Shown piece by piece: positions 24,819-35,400 of a stretch of DNA of 64,000 bases (the first letter of the stretch is position 1; every line of letters starts with the position of its first letter). The notes beneath the pieces are model-generated. The model was not told the origin of the DNA, made no database searches, and saw only the letters and a list, made by a program, of their open reading frames with translations. Origin of the DNA: an uncultured Chlorobiaceae bacterium (GTDB taxonomy: Bacteria > Bacteroidota > Chlorobiia > Chlorobiales > Chlorobiaceae); the NCBI GenBank assembly GCA_903882665.1, contig CAIRXW010000047.1:62001-126000 (forward strand). The letters run 5' to 3'. Position numbers and translations under genes: made by a program.

Positions 24819-27800
24819 ATGAACAGGATATTCAACATCATCTGGTCAAAATCCAAAGAGAGATGGATCGTCGTTTCAGAAAAGACAAAATCGAACGGCA
24901 AGGTTCCCAAGTCTTTGCTTCTCAGTTTTGCCTTTCTTTCCTCGATGATTGTGGCAGGCGTTCCACTCTACGCTCTTGACTCCGGCGCACTACCCACCGG
25001 AGGTCAGATCACCTCCGGCAACGCTACCATCGCCACCAGCGACAGCCAGATGACCGTCGATCAATCGAGCCAGTCGATGATTGCCAACTGGCAGAGCTTC
25101 AACATCGGAGCCGATGCCGGGGTACGCTTTAACCAGCCCAACAGCTCATCCACGGCGCTTAACCGCATTAACGACCAGAACCCTACCCAGATCATGGGAT
25201 CACTGTCGGCCAACGGCAAGCTCTTTTTGATCAATCCCTCAGGCATTATTTTCGGCCGTGATGCACGGGTTGATGTTGGCGGCCTTGTCGCTTCGTCACT
25301 CGACATGCTCGACCATGACTTTCTGGAGGGAAAGTACAACTTCCGGAACCCAGGAAACGCCGGAACCATTCTTAACCAGGGAAAAATTAATGCGTTTCAG
25401 GGCGGAGTGGTCGCACTGATCGCTCCAAAAGCAACAAACGAGGGCACCATTACGACACCCGGCGGCAGCACCGCCCTTGGTGCAGGAAACCAGGTATCGC
25501 TTGACTTCAATGGAGACGGCCTGATCAGCCTGACCGTCGATGCAGGAGCGGTCGAAGCTCTGGCAGAGAACAAGGGGCTCATCAAGGCTGAGGGCGGCCT
25601 CGTCATGATGACCGCCAAAGCGGCCGATACACTGATACAATCCGCCGTCAATAACAGCGGAATCATTGAGGCCAACAGCTTTCAACAGAGAGCCGGTCGC
25701 ATTATCCTTGATGCGGCAGAGGGGATGACGACCATCTCCGGCACGCTTGATGCATCCTCATCCGAAAGCAAGGGCGGACAGATTGTGGCAACAGGCGAGA
25801 GGGCGCTGGTGACATCCGGCGGACACCTTACCGCTTCCGGTGCAACAGGCGGAGGTGAAGTGCTTGTTGGCGGCAGTTGGCAGGGAAAGGATAGCTCCAT
25901 CCCACAGGCTACCGGCACCATCATTGAGCCGGGCGCACGGCTCGAAGCCAACGCCACCGACAACGGAAACGGTGGTACGGTGGTTGCCTGGTCAGATGTA
26001 ACCAACCCGCTCTCCGTCACACGCGCCTATGGAACCTTTGAAGCACAAGGCGGGCCGAACGGCGGCGATGGCGGAAGGATTGAGACCTCCGGGCACTGGA
26101 TTGATGTTGAAGGATCACAGGGAGGTGCATCGGCACCCATGGGAGAGGGCGGTCTCTGGCTTTTTGATCCGTGGGATGTTACGATTTCAAGTACCACAAG
26201 TACAGGCGGCGAATGGAGTGTCGCCGCTCCTTTTACCTGGACACCCACCGGTACACCCACCGGTACATCCACAATTCTCAATACCGATATAGATAGCAAA
26301 CTTGGGAGTAACGTTACGATCACCACGACAGGAAGCGGCGGAGATTTTGGTGACATCACGGTACTCAGTCCCATTGCAAAGACGTCAGGCAGCAACACTC
26401 GTACATTGACGCTGACCGCTGATGGCAGCATAACCATCAAAGCCGAAATCGGTAACAGCATCGGCACACTGAACCTGACCATGAACGCCAACGGCGGTAC
26501 TATAAGTGGTAATACTAACGGCAATATCAGCGTTAACGGCAAGACGGCCTTCAACGTCGGCAGTGACAGCGGCACCTTTCAGGGAGTCATCAGCAATACT
26601 TCGAGCCTTACCAAATCGGGTGCTGGAACACTGATATTGTCCGGTGCGAACACGTATACTGGTACCACCACAATCAAAGAAGGGGCACTCAGGGCAGCTA
26701 ACTCGACAGCATTGGGCACGACTGCCGAAGGCGTAACTGTGGCTTCCGGAGCAGCACTTGAACTTGAGGGAGATATTACAATTGATGCCGAAACTTTATC
26801 TCTGTCAGGCAGTGGCATCTCCACAGGTGGTGCGCTCCGCAACATCAGCGGCAACAACAGCTACGGAGGCCTTATCACTCTTTCAGTCGCAACCCATATC
26901 AACTCAGACAGCGGTGTGCTCACTCTTGATGTTGCTTCGGGCGATGCAATCTCTGCGACTAATAAAAATATAACATTCGGGGGATCAGGAAACATTACGG
27001 TTGCCGACCCGATTGCTACGGGAACCGGTACGCTGATCAAAACCGGCGCCGGTACGCTGACTCTTTCTGGTGTAAACAGCTATACCGGCAAAACCACAAT
27101 CAGTGATGGCACGTTAGCTTATGGAGCCAATAATACACTTGCCACTGGAGCAGTGACAGTCAATGGCGATACTGCCGTATTGGCTATTGGTACCTGGAGT
27201 GAAAGTGTCGGGGCAGTCACGCTCACCAACGGAAGTATAACAGGCAGCACTGGCGTGTTGACCGGCACCAGCTATACGGTCAACAACCCAACCGGAACCA
27301 CAACAACGATCTCGGCTATTCTTGGCGGGACAGGGGGACTGACAAAATCAAATGCAGGCACGCTGATATTGTCCGGCGAGAACAGCTACACCGGTGCGAC
27401 AGTAATCAACACAGGAACGCTGATGCTGGGTGCGGCAGGCGGCACAACGAACACACCACTGGGTACAATGGATGCTGGAACAACCGTCACCTTTGATGCA
27501 ACTCTCGACCTGAATGGATTCTCACTGGGTACGGCTGAGGCTTTAACGCTCAACGGAACAGGCTTCGGCGGTGCTGGAGCTTTGACAAACAGTTCTCCAA
27601 CAGCGGCAACCTGCAAAGGATTGATCACACTGGGCAGTGGAAGCAGCATTATTGCGAACAGCGGTGAGCTCACCCTTGATGTTGCTTCGGGCGATGCTAT
27701 CTCTGTGACTAATAGAAATATAACATTCGGGGGATCAGGTAACATCACTGTTGCCGACCCGATTGCTACGGGAACCGGTACGCTGACCAAAACCGGCTCC

Positions 27801-30800
27801 GGTACGCTGACGCTTTCTGGTGCAAACAGCTATATCGGCAGAACAACAATCAGTGATGGGACGTTAGCTTATGGAGCCAATAATACACTTGCCACTGGAG
27901 CGGTGACGGTCAATGGCGCTGCTGCCGTATTGGCTATTGGCATTTGGACTGACAGTGTCGGGGCAGTCACGCTGACTGATGGAAGTATAACAGGAACTGG
28001 CACTGGAACATTGACCAGCACTTCAGGTTTTTCGGTCTTCAATGGCACCATCAGTGCTATTCTGGATGGTTCAGCAGGGTTAACCAAATCTGGCGATGGC
28101 ACAGTGACACTTTCGGGCGCAAACACCTATACCGGAGTCACCACGATCAACGCTGGAACGCTAAGTGTGGCCACAATCAATAATGGCGGTACTTCAGGAA
28201 ATCTTGGAGCTGCCAGCAAAGCGCCTGCAAAGCTTGTGCTTGGTGGAGGTACGCTGCAATACACCGGCGCTACGGCTTCGACTAACCGATCCTTTACGTT
28301 GACGAACGGAACAACATCGACCATCGATGTCACAGCCAACAACCTGACAATTTTAGGAGCAGGTGCAAATACTACCGGCGCTTTAACCAAAACCGGCGCC
28401 GGTACGCTGACGTTTTCTGGTGCAAACAGCTATACCGGATTAACCACAATCAGTGGTGGCACATTAGCTTATGGAGCCAATAATGCTCTTTCCACTGGAG
28501 CAGTGACGCTCAATGACGCTTCTGCCGTATTGGCTCTTGGCACCTGGACTGACAGTGTCGGGGCAGTCACGCTGACCGATGGAAGTATAACAGGAACAGG
28601 CACTGGAACATTGACCAGCACTTCAGGTTTTTCGGTCGTCAATGGCACCATCAGTGCTATTCTGGATGGTTCAGTAGGATTTTCCAAATCTGGCGATGGC
28701 ATGGTGACACTTTCGGGCGCAAACACCTATACTGGAATCACCACGATCAGCGGGGGAACGCTGAGAGCAGCTAACTCGACAGCATTGGGCACAAATGCTC
28801 TGGGTACAATCGTGAACTCAGGAGCAACACTTGAGCTTGTCGGAGGTATTGAGATCGTTAATGAAAATCTCACTCTCTCCGGCAGTGGTTTCGCTTCAGG
28901 TGGAGCGCTTTGCAACGTCAGCGGCAACAACAGCTACGGAGGCCCTGTCACTCTCTCCGGCGCAACCCGGATCAACTCAGCGAGCGGAATTCTCACCCTG
29001 AACAGCTCAATCAATGGCTCTCATGCATTAAATATCAATGGCTCCGGCAGTGTTATCCTTGGGGGGGCTTTAGGAAACACAGGAGTACTGGATTCATTCA
29101 CCGGCGATGAGGCAACTACACTTTTCGTCAATGGTAGTTCAGTGAAAACCGTTGGGACGCAGACCTATAGCGGCTCAACCACTTTCGATGTCCCAACAAC
29201 ACTCATGACCATGAACCGCGATATCAGCGCGACAGGAAGGGTAACAGCTATCCCAGGCAAACTGACACTCGCATCTGGTTCCGGTAATGTGATGTTTAGT
29301 AATATCTTGAATGACCTTTCAATTGTTCAGGTGAATGGCGCCGGTAATGTTTCGATCGTTAATGCCGACGCACTCAATGTTTCCGGAATTACCGCAACAG
29401 GCCCGATCAATGTGGCCACACTGACTGGCAACTTAACTATCTCCGGCCCTGTTACCACGACGAATGCCACACCATCAGCAATCATTTTCAACGCAGGCCA
29501 AAATGCAGCGGCAGGCACAGCAAGCGGTGGCAACATCATTATTGCTGGCACTCCGACGATCGCGGCAGGGCCAGGTGGAATTGCTGCCTTCTACACCGGA
29601 AGTATCTCTGAAAGTCCTGGCTTGACCAATCTGATCGGAACAGGCTCAGGCAATTTCCGATACAACAGCGATGAATCAACAACGAATTTCACTACACCGT
29701 TGTCGGCAGGCCTGAATGCCATCTACCGCGAACAACCAACAATAACTGTTACAGGCTATTCAGATCCAATCACCTATGGCGAAAATCCAACACTGGCGAC
29801 TATTTCGATCGGTTTCCAGAATGGTGATACTCCTGAACAGACATTTTCAGGAAATGCCATCATTAATGTCGAGGGTATTCCCTCATCGTCTAACCACTAC
29901 ACTGCAGGTGAACACACCCTGACTCCATCAGGGCTGACAAGTCTGCTCGGCTACGCCATATCCTATTCAACCGACGGAACACTGACGGTAGGTAAGAAAG
30001 CTCTCACCGTTTCAGGAATCACCTCAGACAGCAAGACATACGACGGCAACACCGATGCAACGGTACAGACCGGCGGAGCAACCTTCGACGATATGGTGAG
30101 CGGTGACGATCTGAGTTTCTCATCGGTAACCGGCGAATTCGACGACAAAAATGTGGGCACCGACAAGCCCGTCACTCTCACCAGCAGCTATGGTGGTGCG
30201 GACAAGGATAACTACGACATTACCGATCAGACTGAAGCTTATGCTGATATCACCGCGAAGCCTCTTACCCTCACTGGCCTGACCGCAGAAAACAAGGTCT
30301 ACGACGGTAACACCGATGCGACAATCAGCAGTTATGGCACCCTGACTGGCGTGATCGGTACAGAAACCGTTGGTCTGGATACGGGCAGCAGTGCCTCGGC
30401 AGCATTTGACAACAAAAACGTCGGCACCGGTAAAAGCGTAACAGTAAGCAGTCTGAATCTGACCGGCGGCGACAGTAGTAACTACAGCATTGAAAACCAG
30501 ACCACCACGGCAAATATCACGGCAAGGGCTCTTGCCCTCACGCTCATTGGCCTGACCGCAGACAACAAGGTCTACGACGGCAACACCGATGCAACAATCA
30601 GCAGTTATGGCATCCTGAATGGCGTGCTTGGCAGCGACGCAGTTGCTCTGGATACTGGCAGTGCCTCTGCATCATTTGACAACAAAAACGTAGGTACCGG
30701 TAAAACCGTAACGGTGAGCAATCTGAATCTGAGCGGTGGTAACAGTGGTAACTACAGCATCGCGAACCAGACCACTACGGCTGATATCACCGCGAAACCT

Positions 30801-31727
30801 CTTACCCTCACTGGCCTGACAGCAAACAACAAAGTCTACGACGGCAACAAAACTGCGACAATCAGCAACTATGGCTCCCTGACCGGCGTGATTGGCAGCG
30901 ACGCAGTTGATCTGGCTACTGGCAGTACCTTGGCAGAATTTGACACCAAAAACGCAGGCACCGGCAAAACCGTAACGGTAAGCACTCTGAATCTGAGCGG
31001 CAGTGACCGTGGCAACTACCGCATCGCGAACCAGACAACTACTACGGCCAATATCACCGCAAAGCCCCTCACCATAAGCGGTCTCACGGCATACGACAAG
31101 AACTACGACGGCTACACCAATGCAACGATCAACCCCTCGGGTGTCGTCTTCGTCGGATGGATTAGCCCTGACGACCTCTATCTGTCGGCAACCGGACAAT
31201 TCAGCGATCCGGATATCGGTACAAGCAAAGTTGTTACATTGACCACCACTTACGGAGGCATCGACAGGAATAACTACACTATTACCGACCAGGCAACTGC
31301 CACCGCAAGTATCTTGACTGCCGGAACGTTGACGTCAGAGCTTCCGCCTGTGCCACTGCCGCCACCTGTAATATTGGGAGTCGTACAACCACCACTCATC
31401 GTATCAGCTCTCGGGCTTATTGTGGAGTATGTCGCGCCTCCGGTAAACCCGAACGCAGGAGTGATCGTTGTCGCTGTTCCCCAGGCCGTGCTTACTTTCG
31501 GAACGAACTTCACCATTCCGCTTCCTGAAGAGGTACAAAAAGTGATCATTGAAAGAGGGGATCCCGAGGTAGTCACCCTCGATGGTGGCTCTCCGCTACC
31601 AAAGTGGCTGCAGTATGATTCCACAGCCAAGATTTTCAAAGTGAACGCACCCCCTGCGGAGCAGCTTCCAGTTAAACTTGTGTTGCGCATAGGTAAGATA
31701 AGCTGGACCATGGAGATTACCACATAA
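24819..31727 (+). CDS. giant TpsA exoprotein (filamentous hemagglutinin-like adhesin)
   Basis: 2302-residue secreted protein. Residues 1-50 form an extended signal peptide (MNRIFNIIWSKSKERWIVVSE, then a hydrophobic core). The TPS secretion domain (about 55-330) has NWQSFNIGADAGVRFNQP, NRI and LFLINPSGIIFG. Autotransporter-type beta-strand repeats (GAGTLTLSGANSYTG...TTISGGTL) span about 590-1320, followed by an MBG-type domain near 1640-1725 and five YDG repeats (about 1727-2165, each with KVYDGNTDATI). A Pro-rich linker and a short C-terminal domain close it. It is probably a surface adhesin or aggregation factor exported by the upstream TpsB. Near-identical internal repeats make length variation likely. 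Confidence 0.92.
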   Translation: MNRIFNIIWSKSKERWIVVSEKTKSNGKVPKSLLLSFAFLSSMIVAGVPLYALDSGALPTGGQITSGNATIATSDSQMTVDQSSQSMIANWQSFNIGADAGVRFNQPNSSSTALNRINDQNPTQIMGSLSANGKLFLINPSGIIFGRDARVDVGGLVASSLDMLDHDFLEGKYNFRNPGNAGTILNQGKINAFQGGVVALIAPKATNEGTITTPGGSTALGAGNQVSLDFNGDGLISLTVDAGAVEALAENKGLIKAEGGLVMMTAKAADTLIQSAVNNSGIIEANSFQQRAGRIILDAAEGMTTISGTLDASSSESKGGQIVATGERALVTSGGHLTASGATGGGEVLVGGSWQGKDSSIPQATGTIIEPGARLEANATDNGNGGTVVAWSDVTNPLSVTRAYGTFEAQGGPNGGDGGRIETSGHWIDVEGSQGGASAPMGEGGLWLFDPWDVTISSTTSTGGEWSVAAPFTWTPTGTPTGTSTILNTDIDSKLGSNVTITTTGSGGDFGDITVLSPIAKTSGSNTRTLTLTADGSITIKAEIGNSIGTLNLTMNANGGTISGNTNGNISVNGKTAFNVGSDSGTFQGVISNTSSLTKSGAGTLILSGANTYTGTTTIKEGALRAANSTALGTTAEGVTVASGAALELEGDITIDAETLSLSGSGISTGGALRNISGNNSYGGLITLSVATHINSDSGVLTLDVASGDAISATNKNITFGGSGNITVADPIATGTGTLIKTGAGTLTLSGVNSYTGKTTISDGTLAYGANNTLATGAVTVNGDTAVLAIGTWSESVGAVTLTNGSITGSTGVLTGTSYTVNNPTGTTTTISAILGGTGGLTKSNAGTLILSGENSYTGATVINTGTLMLGAAGGTTNTPLGTMDAGTTVTFDATLDLNGFSLGTAEALTLNGTGFGGAGALTNSSPTAATCKGLITLGSGSSIIANSGELTLDVASGDAISVTNRNITFGGSGNITVADPIATGTGTLTKTGSGTLTLSGANSYIGRTTISDGTLAYGANNTLATGAVTVNGAAAVLAIGIWTDSVGAVTLTDGSITGTGTGTLTSTSGFSVFNGTISAILDGSAGLTKSGDGTVTLSGANTYTGVTTINAGTLSVATINNGGTSGNLGAASKAPAKLVLGGGTLQYTGATASTNRSFTLTNGTTSTIDVTANNLTILGAGANTTGALTKTGAGTLTFSGANSYTGLTTISGGTLAYGANNALSTGAVTLNDASAVLALGTWTDSVGAVTLTDGSITGTGTGTLTSTSGFSVVNGTISAILDGSVGFSKSGDGMVTLSGANTYTGITTISGGTLRAANSTALGTNALGTIVNSGATLELVGGIEIVNENLTLSGSGFASGGALCNVSGNNSYGGPVTLSGATRINSASGILTLNSSINGSHALNINGSGSVILGGALGNTGVLDSFTGDEATTLFVNGSSVKTVGTQTYSGSTTFDVPTTLMTMNRDISATGRVTAIPGKLTLASGSGNVMFSNILNDLSIVQVNGAGNVSIVNADALNVSGITATGPINVATLTGNLTISGPVTTTNATPSAIIFNAGQNAAAGTASGGNIIIAGTPTIAAGPGGIAAFYTGSISESPGLTNLIGTGSGNFRYNSDESTTNFTTPLSAGLNAIYREQPTITVTGYSDPITYGENPTLATISIGFQNGDTPEQTFSGNAIINVEGIPSSSNHYTAGEHTLTPSGLTSLLGYAISYSTDGTLTVGKKALTVSGITSDSKTYDGNTDATVQTGGATFDDMVSGDDLSFSSVTGEFDDKNVGTDKPVTLTSSYGGADKDNYDITDQTEAYADITAKPLTLTGLTAENKVYDGNTDATISSYGTLTGVIGTETVGLDTGSSASAAFDNKNVGTGKSVTVSSLNLTGGDSSNYSIENQTTTANITARALALTLIGLTADNKVYDGNTDATISSYGILNGVLGSDAVALDTGSASASFDNKNVGTGKTVTVSNLNLSGGNSGNYSIANQTTTADITAKPLTLTGLTANNKVYDGNKTATISNYGSLTGVIGSDAVDLATGSTLAEFDTKNAGTGKTVTVSTLNLSGSDRGNYRIANQTTTTANITAKPLTISGLTAYDKNYDGYTNATINPSGVVFVGWISPDDLYLSATGQFSDPDIGTSKVVTLTTTYGGIDRNNYTITDQATATASILTAGTLTSELPPVPLPPPVILGVVQPPLIVSALGLIVEYVAPPVNPNAGVIVVAVPQAVLTFGTNFTIPLPEEVQKVIIERGDPEVVTLDGGSPLPKWLQYDSTAKIFKVNAPPAEQLPVKLVLRIGKISWTMEITT
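26911..27254 (+). repeat. repeat A copy 1 in the tpsA gene
   Basis: About 340 bases nearly identical to 27661-28004 (offset exactly 750 bases, thus 250 codons in frame). Shared runs include GATGTTGCTTCGGGCGATGC and TATGGAGCCAATAATACACT. It codes beta-strand repeat units of the adhesin. Confidence 0.8.
27661..28004 (+). repeat. repeat A copy 2 in the tpsA gene
   Basis: Second copy of the segment at 26911-27254, with scattered substitutions, some silent and some changing residues (for example Thr-Gly to Ile-Gly in SYIGRTT). It overlaps repeat B copy 1. Confidence 0.8.
27789..28152 (+). repeat. repeat B copy 1 in the tpsA gene
   Basis: About 360 bases nearly identical to 28389-28752 (offset 600 bases, 200 codons). 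It includes GGGCAGTCACGCTGAC and ATTGACCAGCACTTCAGG, coding the VGAVTLTDGSITGTGTGTLT unit. Confidence 0.8.
28389..28752 (+). repeat. repeat B copy 2 in the tpsA gene
   Basis: Second copy of 27789-28152. Together with repeat A this gives three consecutive long copies of one beta-strand unit, the pattern of recent in-frame duplication. Confidence 0.8.
29995..31312 (+). repeat. five YDG-domain repeats in the tpsA gene
   Basis: Five tandem units of roughly 80-90 codons, each opening with ALTVSG or PLTLTGL, then a KxYDGNT motif, a DDLSFS or GSDAV middle, FDxKNVGTGK and NYSIxNQTTT. The middle three (about 30268-31060) are most alike. YDG repeats form extended stalks in large bacterial adhesins. 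Confidence 0.82.
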
Positions 31728-31754
31728 AAGAGGGGCTCCATCACTGGGAGTTTC

Positions 31755-31791
31755 GGGCTGGAGATACTGAACGACACAGTACATCCAGCCC
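31755..31791. terminator. hairpin between tpsA and the lipocalin gene
   Basis: GGGCTGGA and TCCAGCCC form an 8-base perfect stem around a 21-base loop, followed by TTCTCTT. It lies between the convergent tpsA and lipocalin genes, and partial complementarity outside may lengthen the stem. A probable but not classical terminator. Confidence 0.5.
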
Positions 31792-31817
31792 TTCTCTTGC
31801 AGGCACAGGATGGGGTT

Positions 31818-32342
31818 TTACGGCTTCTGGTTGCCAAGGTACCGCAGCTTTGCGGTATCAAAGCCAAGTGTTGCCGCTTTGGCCACAAGCGCGCTGAGTT
31901 GCCCCGGTGCCATGACAGAATCTTTCGACAAAATCCAGAAATAGGATTTGTCGCGACCGCACACCATCGCCCATCGGTACCCCGCCCTGTCGAGATCAAT
32001 CACATTGTAGCTTGCATAAAAAGGTCCAAAGAAAGAGACCTTCAGGGCACCCTCTGTGGTTTTTTTATCGTCGATAAAAACGCCGCGCCCCTGAATGGTT
32101 TTCCACTCCTTTTTTTTCAGATCATACCCCTTGTTCACCACCTTGACGCTGCCATCCGGGGCAAGTGAATAGGTGGCCGTTACCGGATCAAGCTCCTTTT
32201 CAAAGCGGTTATCGAGACGGACAATTTCATGCCAGGTGCCGAGATAACGATTGAGAGAAAAATTATCAACAACCGTAATTCCCTGCGGAATACCGGTGCA
32301 TCCTGCAAGCAGGAGAAAACAAAGCAATAAAAGTTTTTTCAT
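31818..32342 (-). CDS. bacterial lipocalin (Blc-like lipoprotein)
   Basis: 174-residue outer-membrane lipoprotein: signal peptide with lipobox LLLAGC (Cys15), then the lipocalin signature YLGTWHEIVRLDNRFEK, YSLAPDGSVKVVNKG, and GYRWAMVCGRDKSYFWILS. Blc-type lipocalins bind lipids or lysophospholipids in the periplasm or outer membrane under stress. ATG 32342 follows a short A/G-rich segment. It converges on tpsA. Confidence 0.9.
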   Translation of the reverse strand: MKKLLLLCFLLLAGCTGIPQGITVVDNFSLNRYLGTWHEIVRLDNRFEKELDPVTATYSLAPDGSVKVVNKGYDLKKKEWKTIQGRGVFIDDKKTTEGALKVSFFGPFYASYNVIDLDRAGYRWAMVCGRDKSYFWILSKDSVMAPGQLSALVAKAATLGFDTAKLRYLGNQKP

Positions 32343-32415
32343 GTGAGAGTCTCCAATTATGGTTGTTTCAAAAAAATTTCCCTTTCAGAGTTTCAGAAAA
32401 CAGAAAGACAGAAGA

Positions 32416-35400
32416 TCAGAAAGAGGGACTGGAACGGACAACCCGAAAGCCGATATCGCTGCTCCTATCATTCATGCTACGATAACCCCTGGTAACACAA
32501 CTCAAATCAAGAGGCAAAACTTTCCAAGACCCCCCACACAACGAACGGGCTGATTTGTCTGTATTATGCCAATCATCCATCCACTCCCAAACATTGCCTG
32601 CCATATCGTACAAACCTTCCGGCGTGGCACCTTCAGGATAGCTGCCAACTGGTGTCGTCGCTTCAACATGTAGCCCATAATTAGCCAATCGAAATATAGG
32701 CTCTTTGTTTCCCCAAGGATATTTTCTTCTTTCAGTTCCACTTGCAGTGCACTGCCACTCAATTTCAGACGGCAGGTGGTAGAGTCCGTCTTGGCCACCC
32801 TCAAGCAGCGAGAGCCACAGGCAATAGGCTTTTGCGGCATACCAGGTGACAGTGACCACCGGCTGATCATCGCCACCAAATTTCCGGTCTTCATCATACT
32901 TCGAGTAAAAAAGACTTGCAAGATCTTCTTTCCCGCGCTCAAAATAGTCAACAAATCCGGCATCCCAGATGTTGTGCTGCGCAATATCGTCTATTGCAGT
33001 TCTGAACGTCTGAAGCGGCAACCGTGCTTCATGCTTAGGAGCCTGTGACTTCATATAGGCAATAAATGAACGGTAGAGCTTGTTGGTGACGGGATATTTG
33101 GCAACGTAGAGATCCCCGACCTGCTCTTCCTTTTTTGTCACCGAATACAAAAAGCTTCCGCCCGGTATCCGGATATACTCAGCATGCTGTTCATTCGGGT
33201 TGCGGAACGATGACTGGCGGTCTTCAAGGGTGACGATCCGCAATGTTGCCGCAAGCGGTGAGGCTTTATGGCCGCTGCCGGATGCTGCATCTTCAGCTTT
33301 TTGATCACCCAGGGCAAGGAGCACCTCTTCCGTCCGTCCGGCCACATCCCTGTTTTTGGCAAGCCCTTTGGCCCTGAAACTCGTCAGCGCACCAAGAGCC
33401 TCCGGTTTTCCAATGGCGTTCAGGCAATCGAGCAACATACGCTGACGAACGGCGGTGGTCAGCGGCAGAAGAAGTTTTGCGCAGAGTGCATCAACCTTCT
33501 TTTTTGGCGCTTCCTCAATCAGGGACAAGAGCAGCCCCTGTTTCTTTTGCGAAAACTCAGCAGTGACCGGGGAGTTGAAGAGCTTTTCCATAAAGAGGTC
33601 GAAAATCTCTTCATCGGTCTGGGCAATAAAGAAGCGTATCGGTTCGTTCCACCAGTCGTCACCAAAACCGTCAATCAGAATATCGAGAAAGCCTGTGGTA
33701 CGATTTACCTTTTTGAGCAGTTCTGCACCGGCAAGATATTCACGGAATGACTTGTGGCGGAAGATATACTCCTTGCTGCCGCACTCCACCAGCAAGCCTG
33801 CACGTTTAAGCAGATGGTCACAAAAGTCAGCCGCAGAAGGCGGTGCGTAGTTTCTGTCGCGCAGCAGATCAAGCTCGTTCTGCATCTTTTCCTGCATCTT
33901 TTCTTTCGGAGCCTCATCCGTTTTCAGCTCTCTCTGCATCCAGAGTGAAACGGGAGCGAGCACCATCCGGGCACGCTCGGCAGAGATAAGCAACGGGATA
34001 TCGCGGCGTTTGTCCCTGAGTTCGAGAAGATAATTGAGTACGGCGCTGTAGAGCTTTTCGCGGCTCTCCGGCAAAACGTCCCGCTCTTTCCAGAGAATTG
34101 CCATGATCTGCAGAATCATGGGGACGGCAGCAAGCTGGCGCAACCCTTTGCTCTTCTCCTGTTCCCATTTATTCTTTCCTGTGTTCAGGTGGGAAAGAAT
34201 CTTCCGGGTTCGTTCATCAGCTTTTGTCTGCTGCCGCTGCTGCCATGCCTCCGGGGTTATTGCAGAATCTTTATGGTCACGCAGAAAGGCTGCCCTGAAC
34301 CAGTTCGTTAAAAAACGTTCCTGCTGCTCAGGCGTGAAGTCCTCGACATCGGCCCGCTGGTAATCAACCTCAAGCTCGATGCCCTCTGCCTTGCGGTATC
34401 CGGTACCTCGCGAGGTCACCACAAAAAAGGCTGCACCAAAGCCGCGACAGGCGCCATCAATCCAGCGGCACACCTTTTTCCGCTCTGCAGGTTCGCTGAT
34501 TTCATCAAGACCATCGAGCAGCACCAGTGACGTTTCACTCTTCAACCACCCTTCAAAAAGAGCAGGACAAAGCGTGCAATGGTTTTTTTTTGCCCAGTGC
34601 GACAAGTTGGCGGGCAAGGCAGCGTAGCTACCGTCATCACAACGGAGAAGATCGCGCAACGGTAGATAAAAGACGTTGACCGGCACTGAAAAACCAAGCC
34701 TGCTGCATCGCTGCGAGTCAAGCGCAGAGAGGGCATAATACTTGAGCAAAGTTGTTTTTCCCGCACCGGGGTCGCCGATAATGAGCAGCATCCTGTGATC
34801 ATTGAAGGCATCCTGCATCACCAGATCGGGAGTCAGAGGCTGTTCACACTCCTGCTCCGGCAAAACGTTCCTTTCTGCGGGCTGTTCAGCAACACCTTGC
34901 CTCCGGGAAAAACGGAGCGGCACAAAGGTATCGTCATTGAGGTTGACGTCAACGCGCTCGACGTCGGGCAAGCCGAGCATCCTGATCCACCCCAGCTCCT
35001 CTTTCAGCGCTGCCTGATAATGGAGTAAATCGGCATCATTTTGTAAATCCTGCTTTTCTCTCTCAAAAGAGATGCTATCGCTGTCGGTACCTGGCTGGCA
35101 AAACCAGCGGCGAACCTGCCGGTCCAACTGACGAACAAGTTTTTGGCGAAACTCATGGAGCGTATCGTATTCCTCACACAATGCACGGTTTTGCAGCAAT
35201 TCCTTGAATTTGTCCAGCTTCGTTTCCTGTTCTTTATCAATCGTCTTTCGTGCAACGGGTGCATTGGAGAAATAAAGCATGACCCTCTTCCCCATACTCA
35301 TCATTCTTTCAACCTCTTCAACCGCACCACCGGGAGCGACACCGGTATCGGTGCCAATGCGTGTCCAGAAAATGCCAATAGCAAAATGGCACGAATCGAC

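Noticed and set aside
24819-31727. Long minus-strand frames within the tpsA region
   Set aside because: They arise from repetitive, high-GC adhesin codons on the other strand and show Val/Pro/Ser-rich compositional bias, not protein families.
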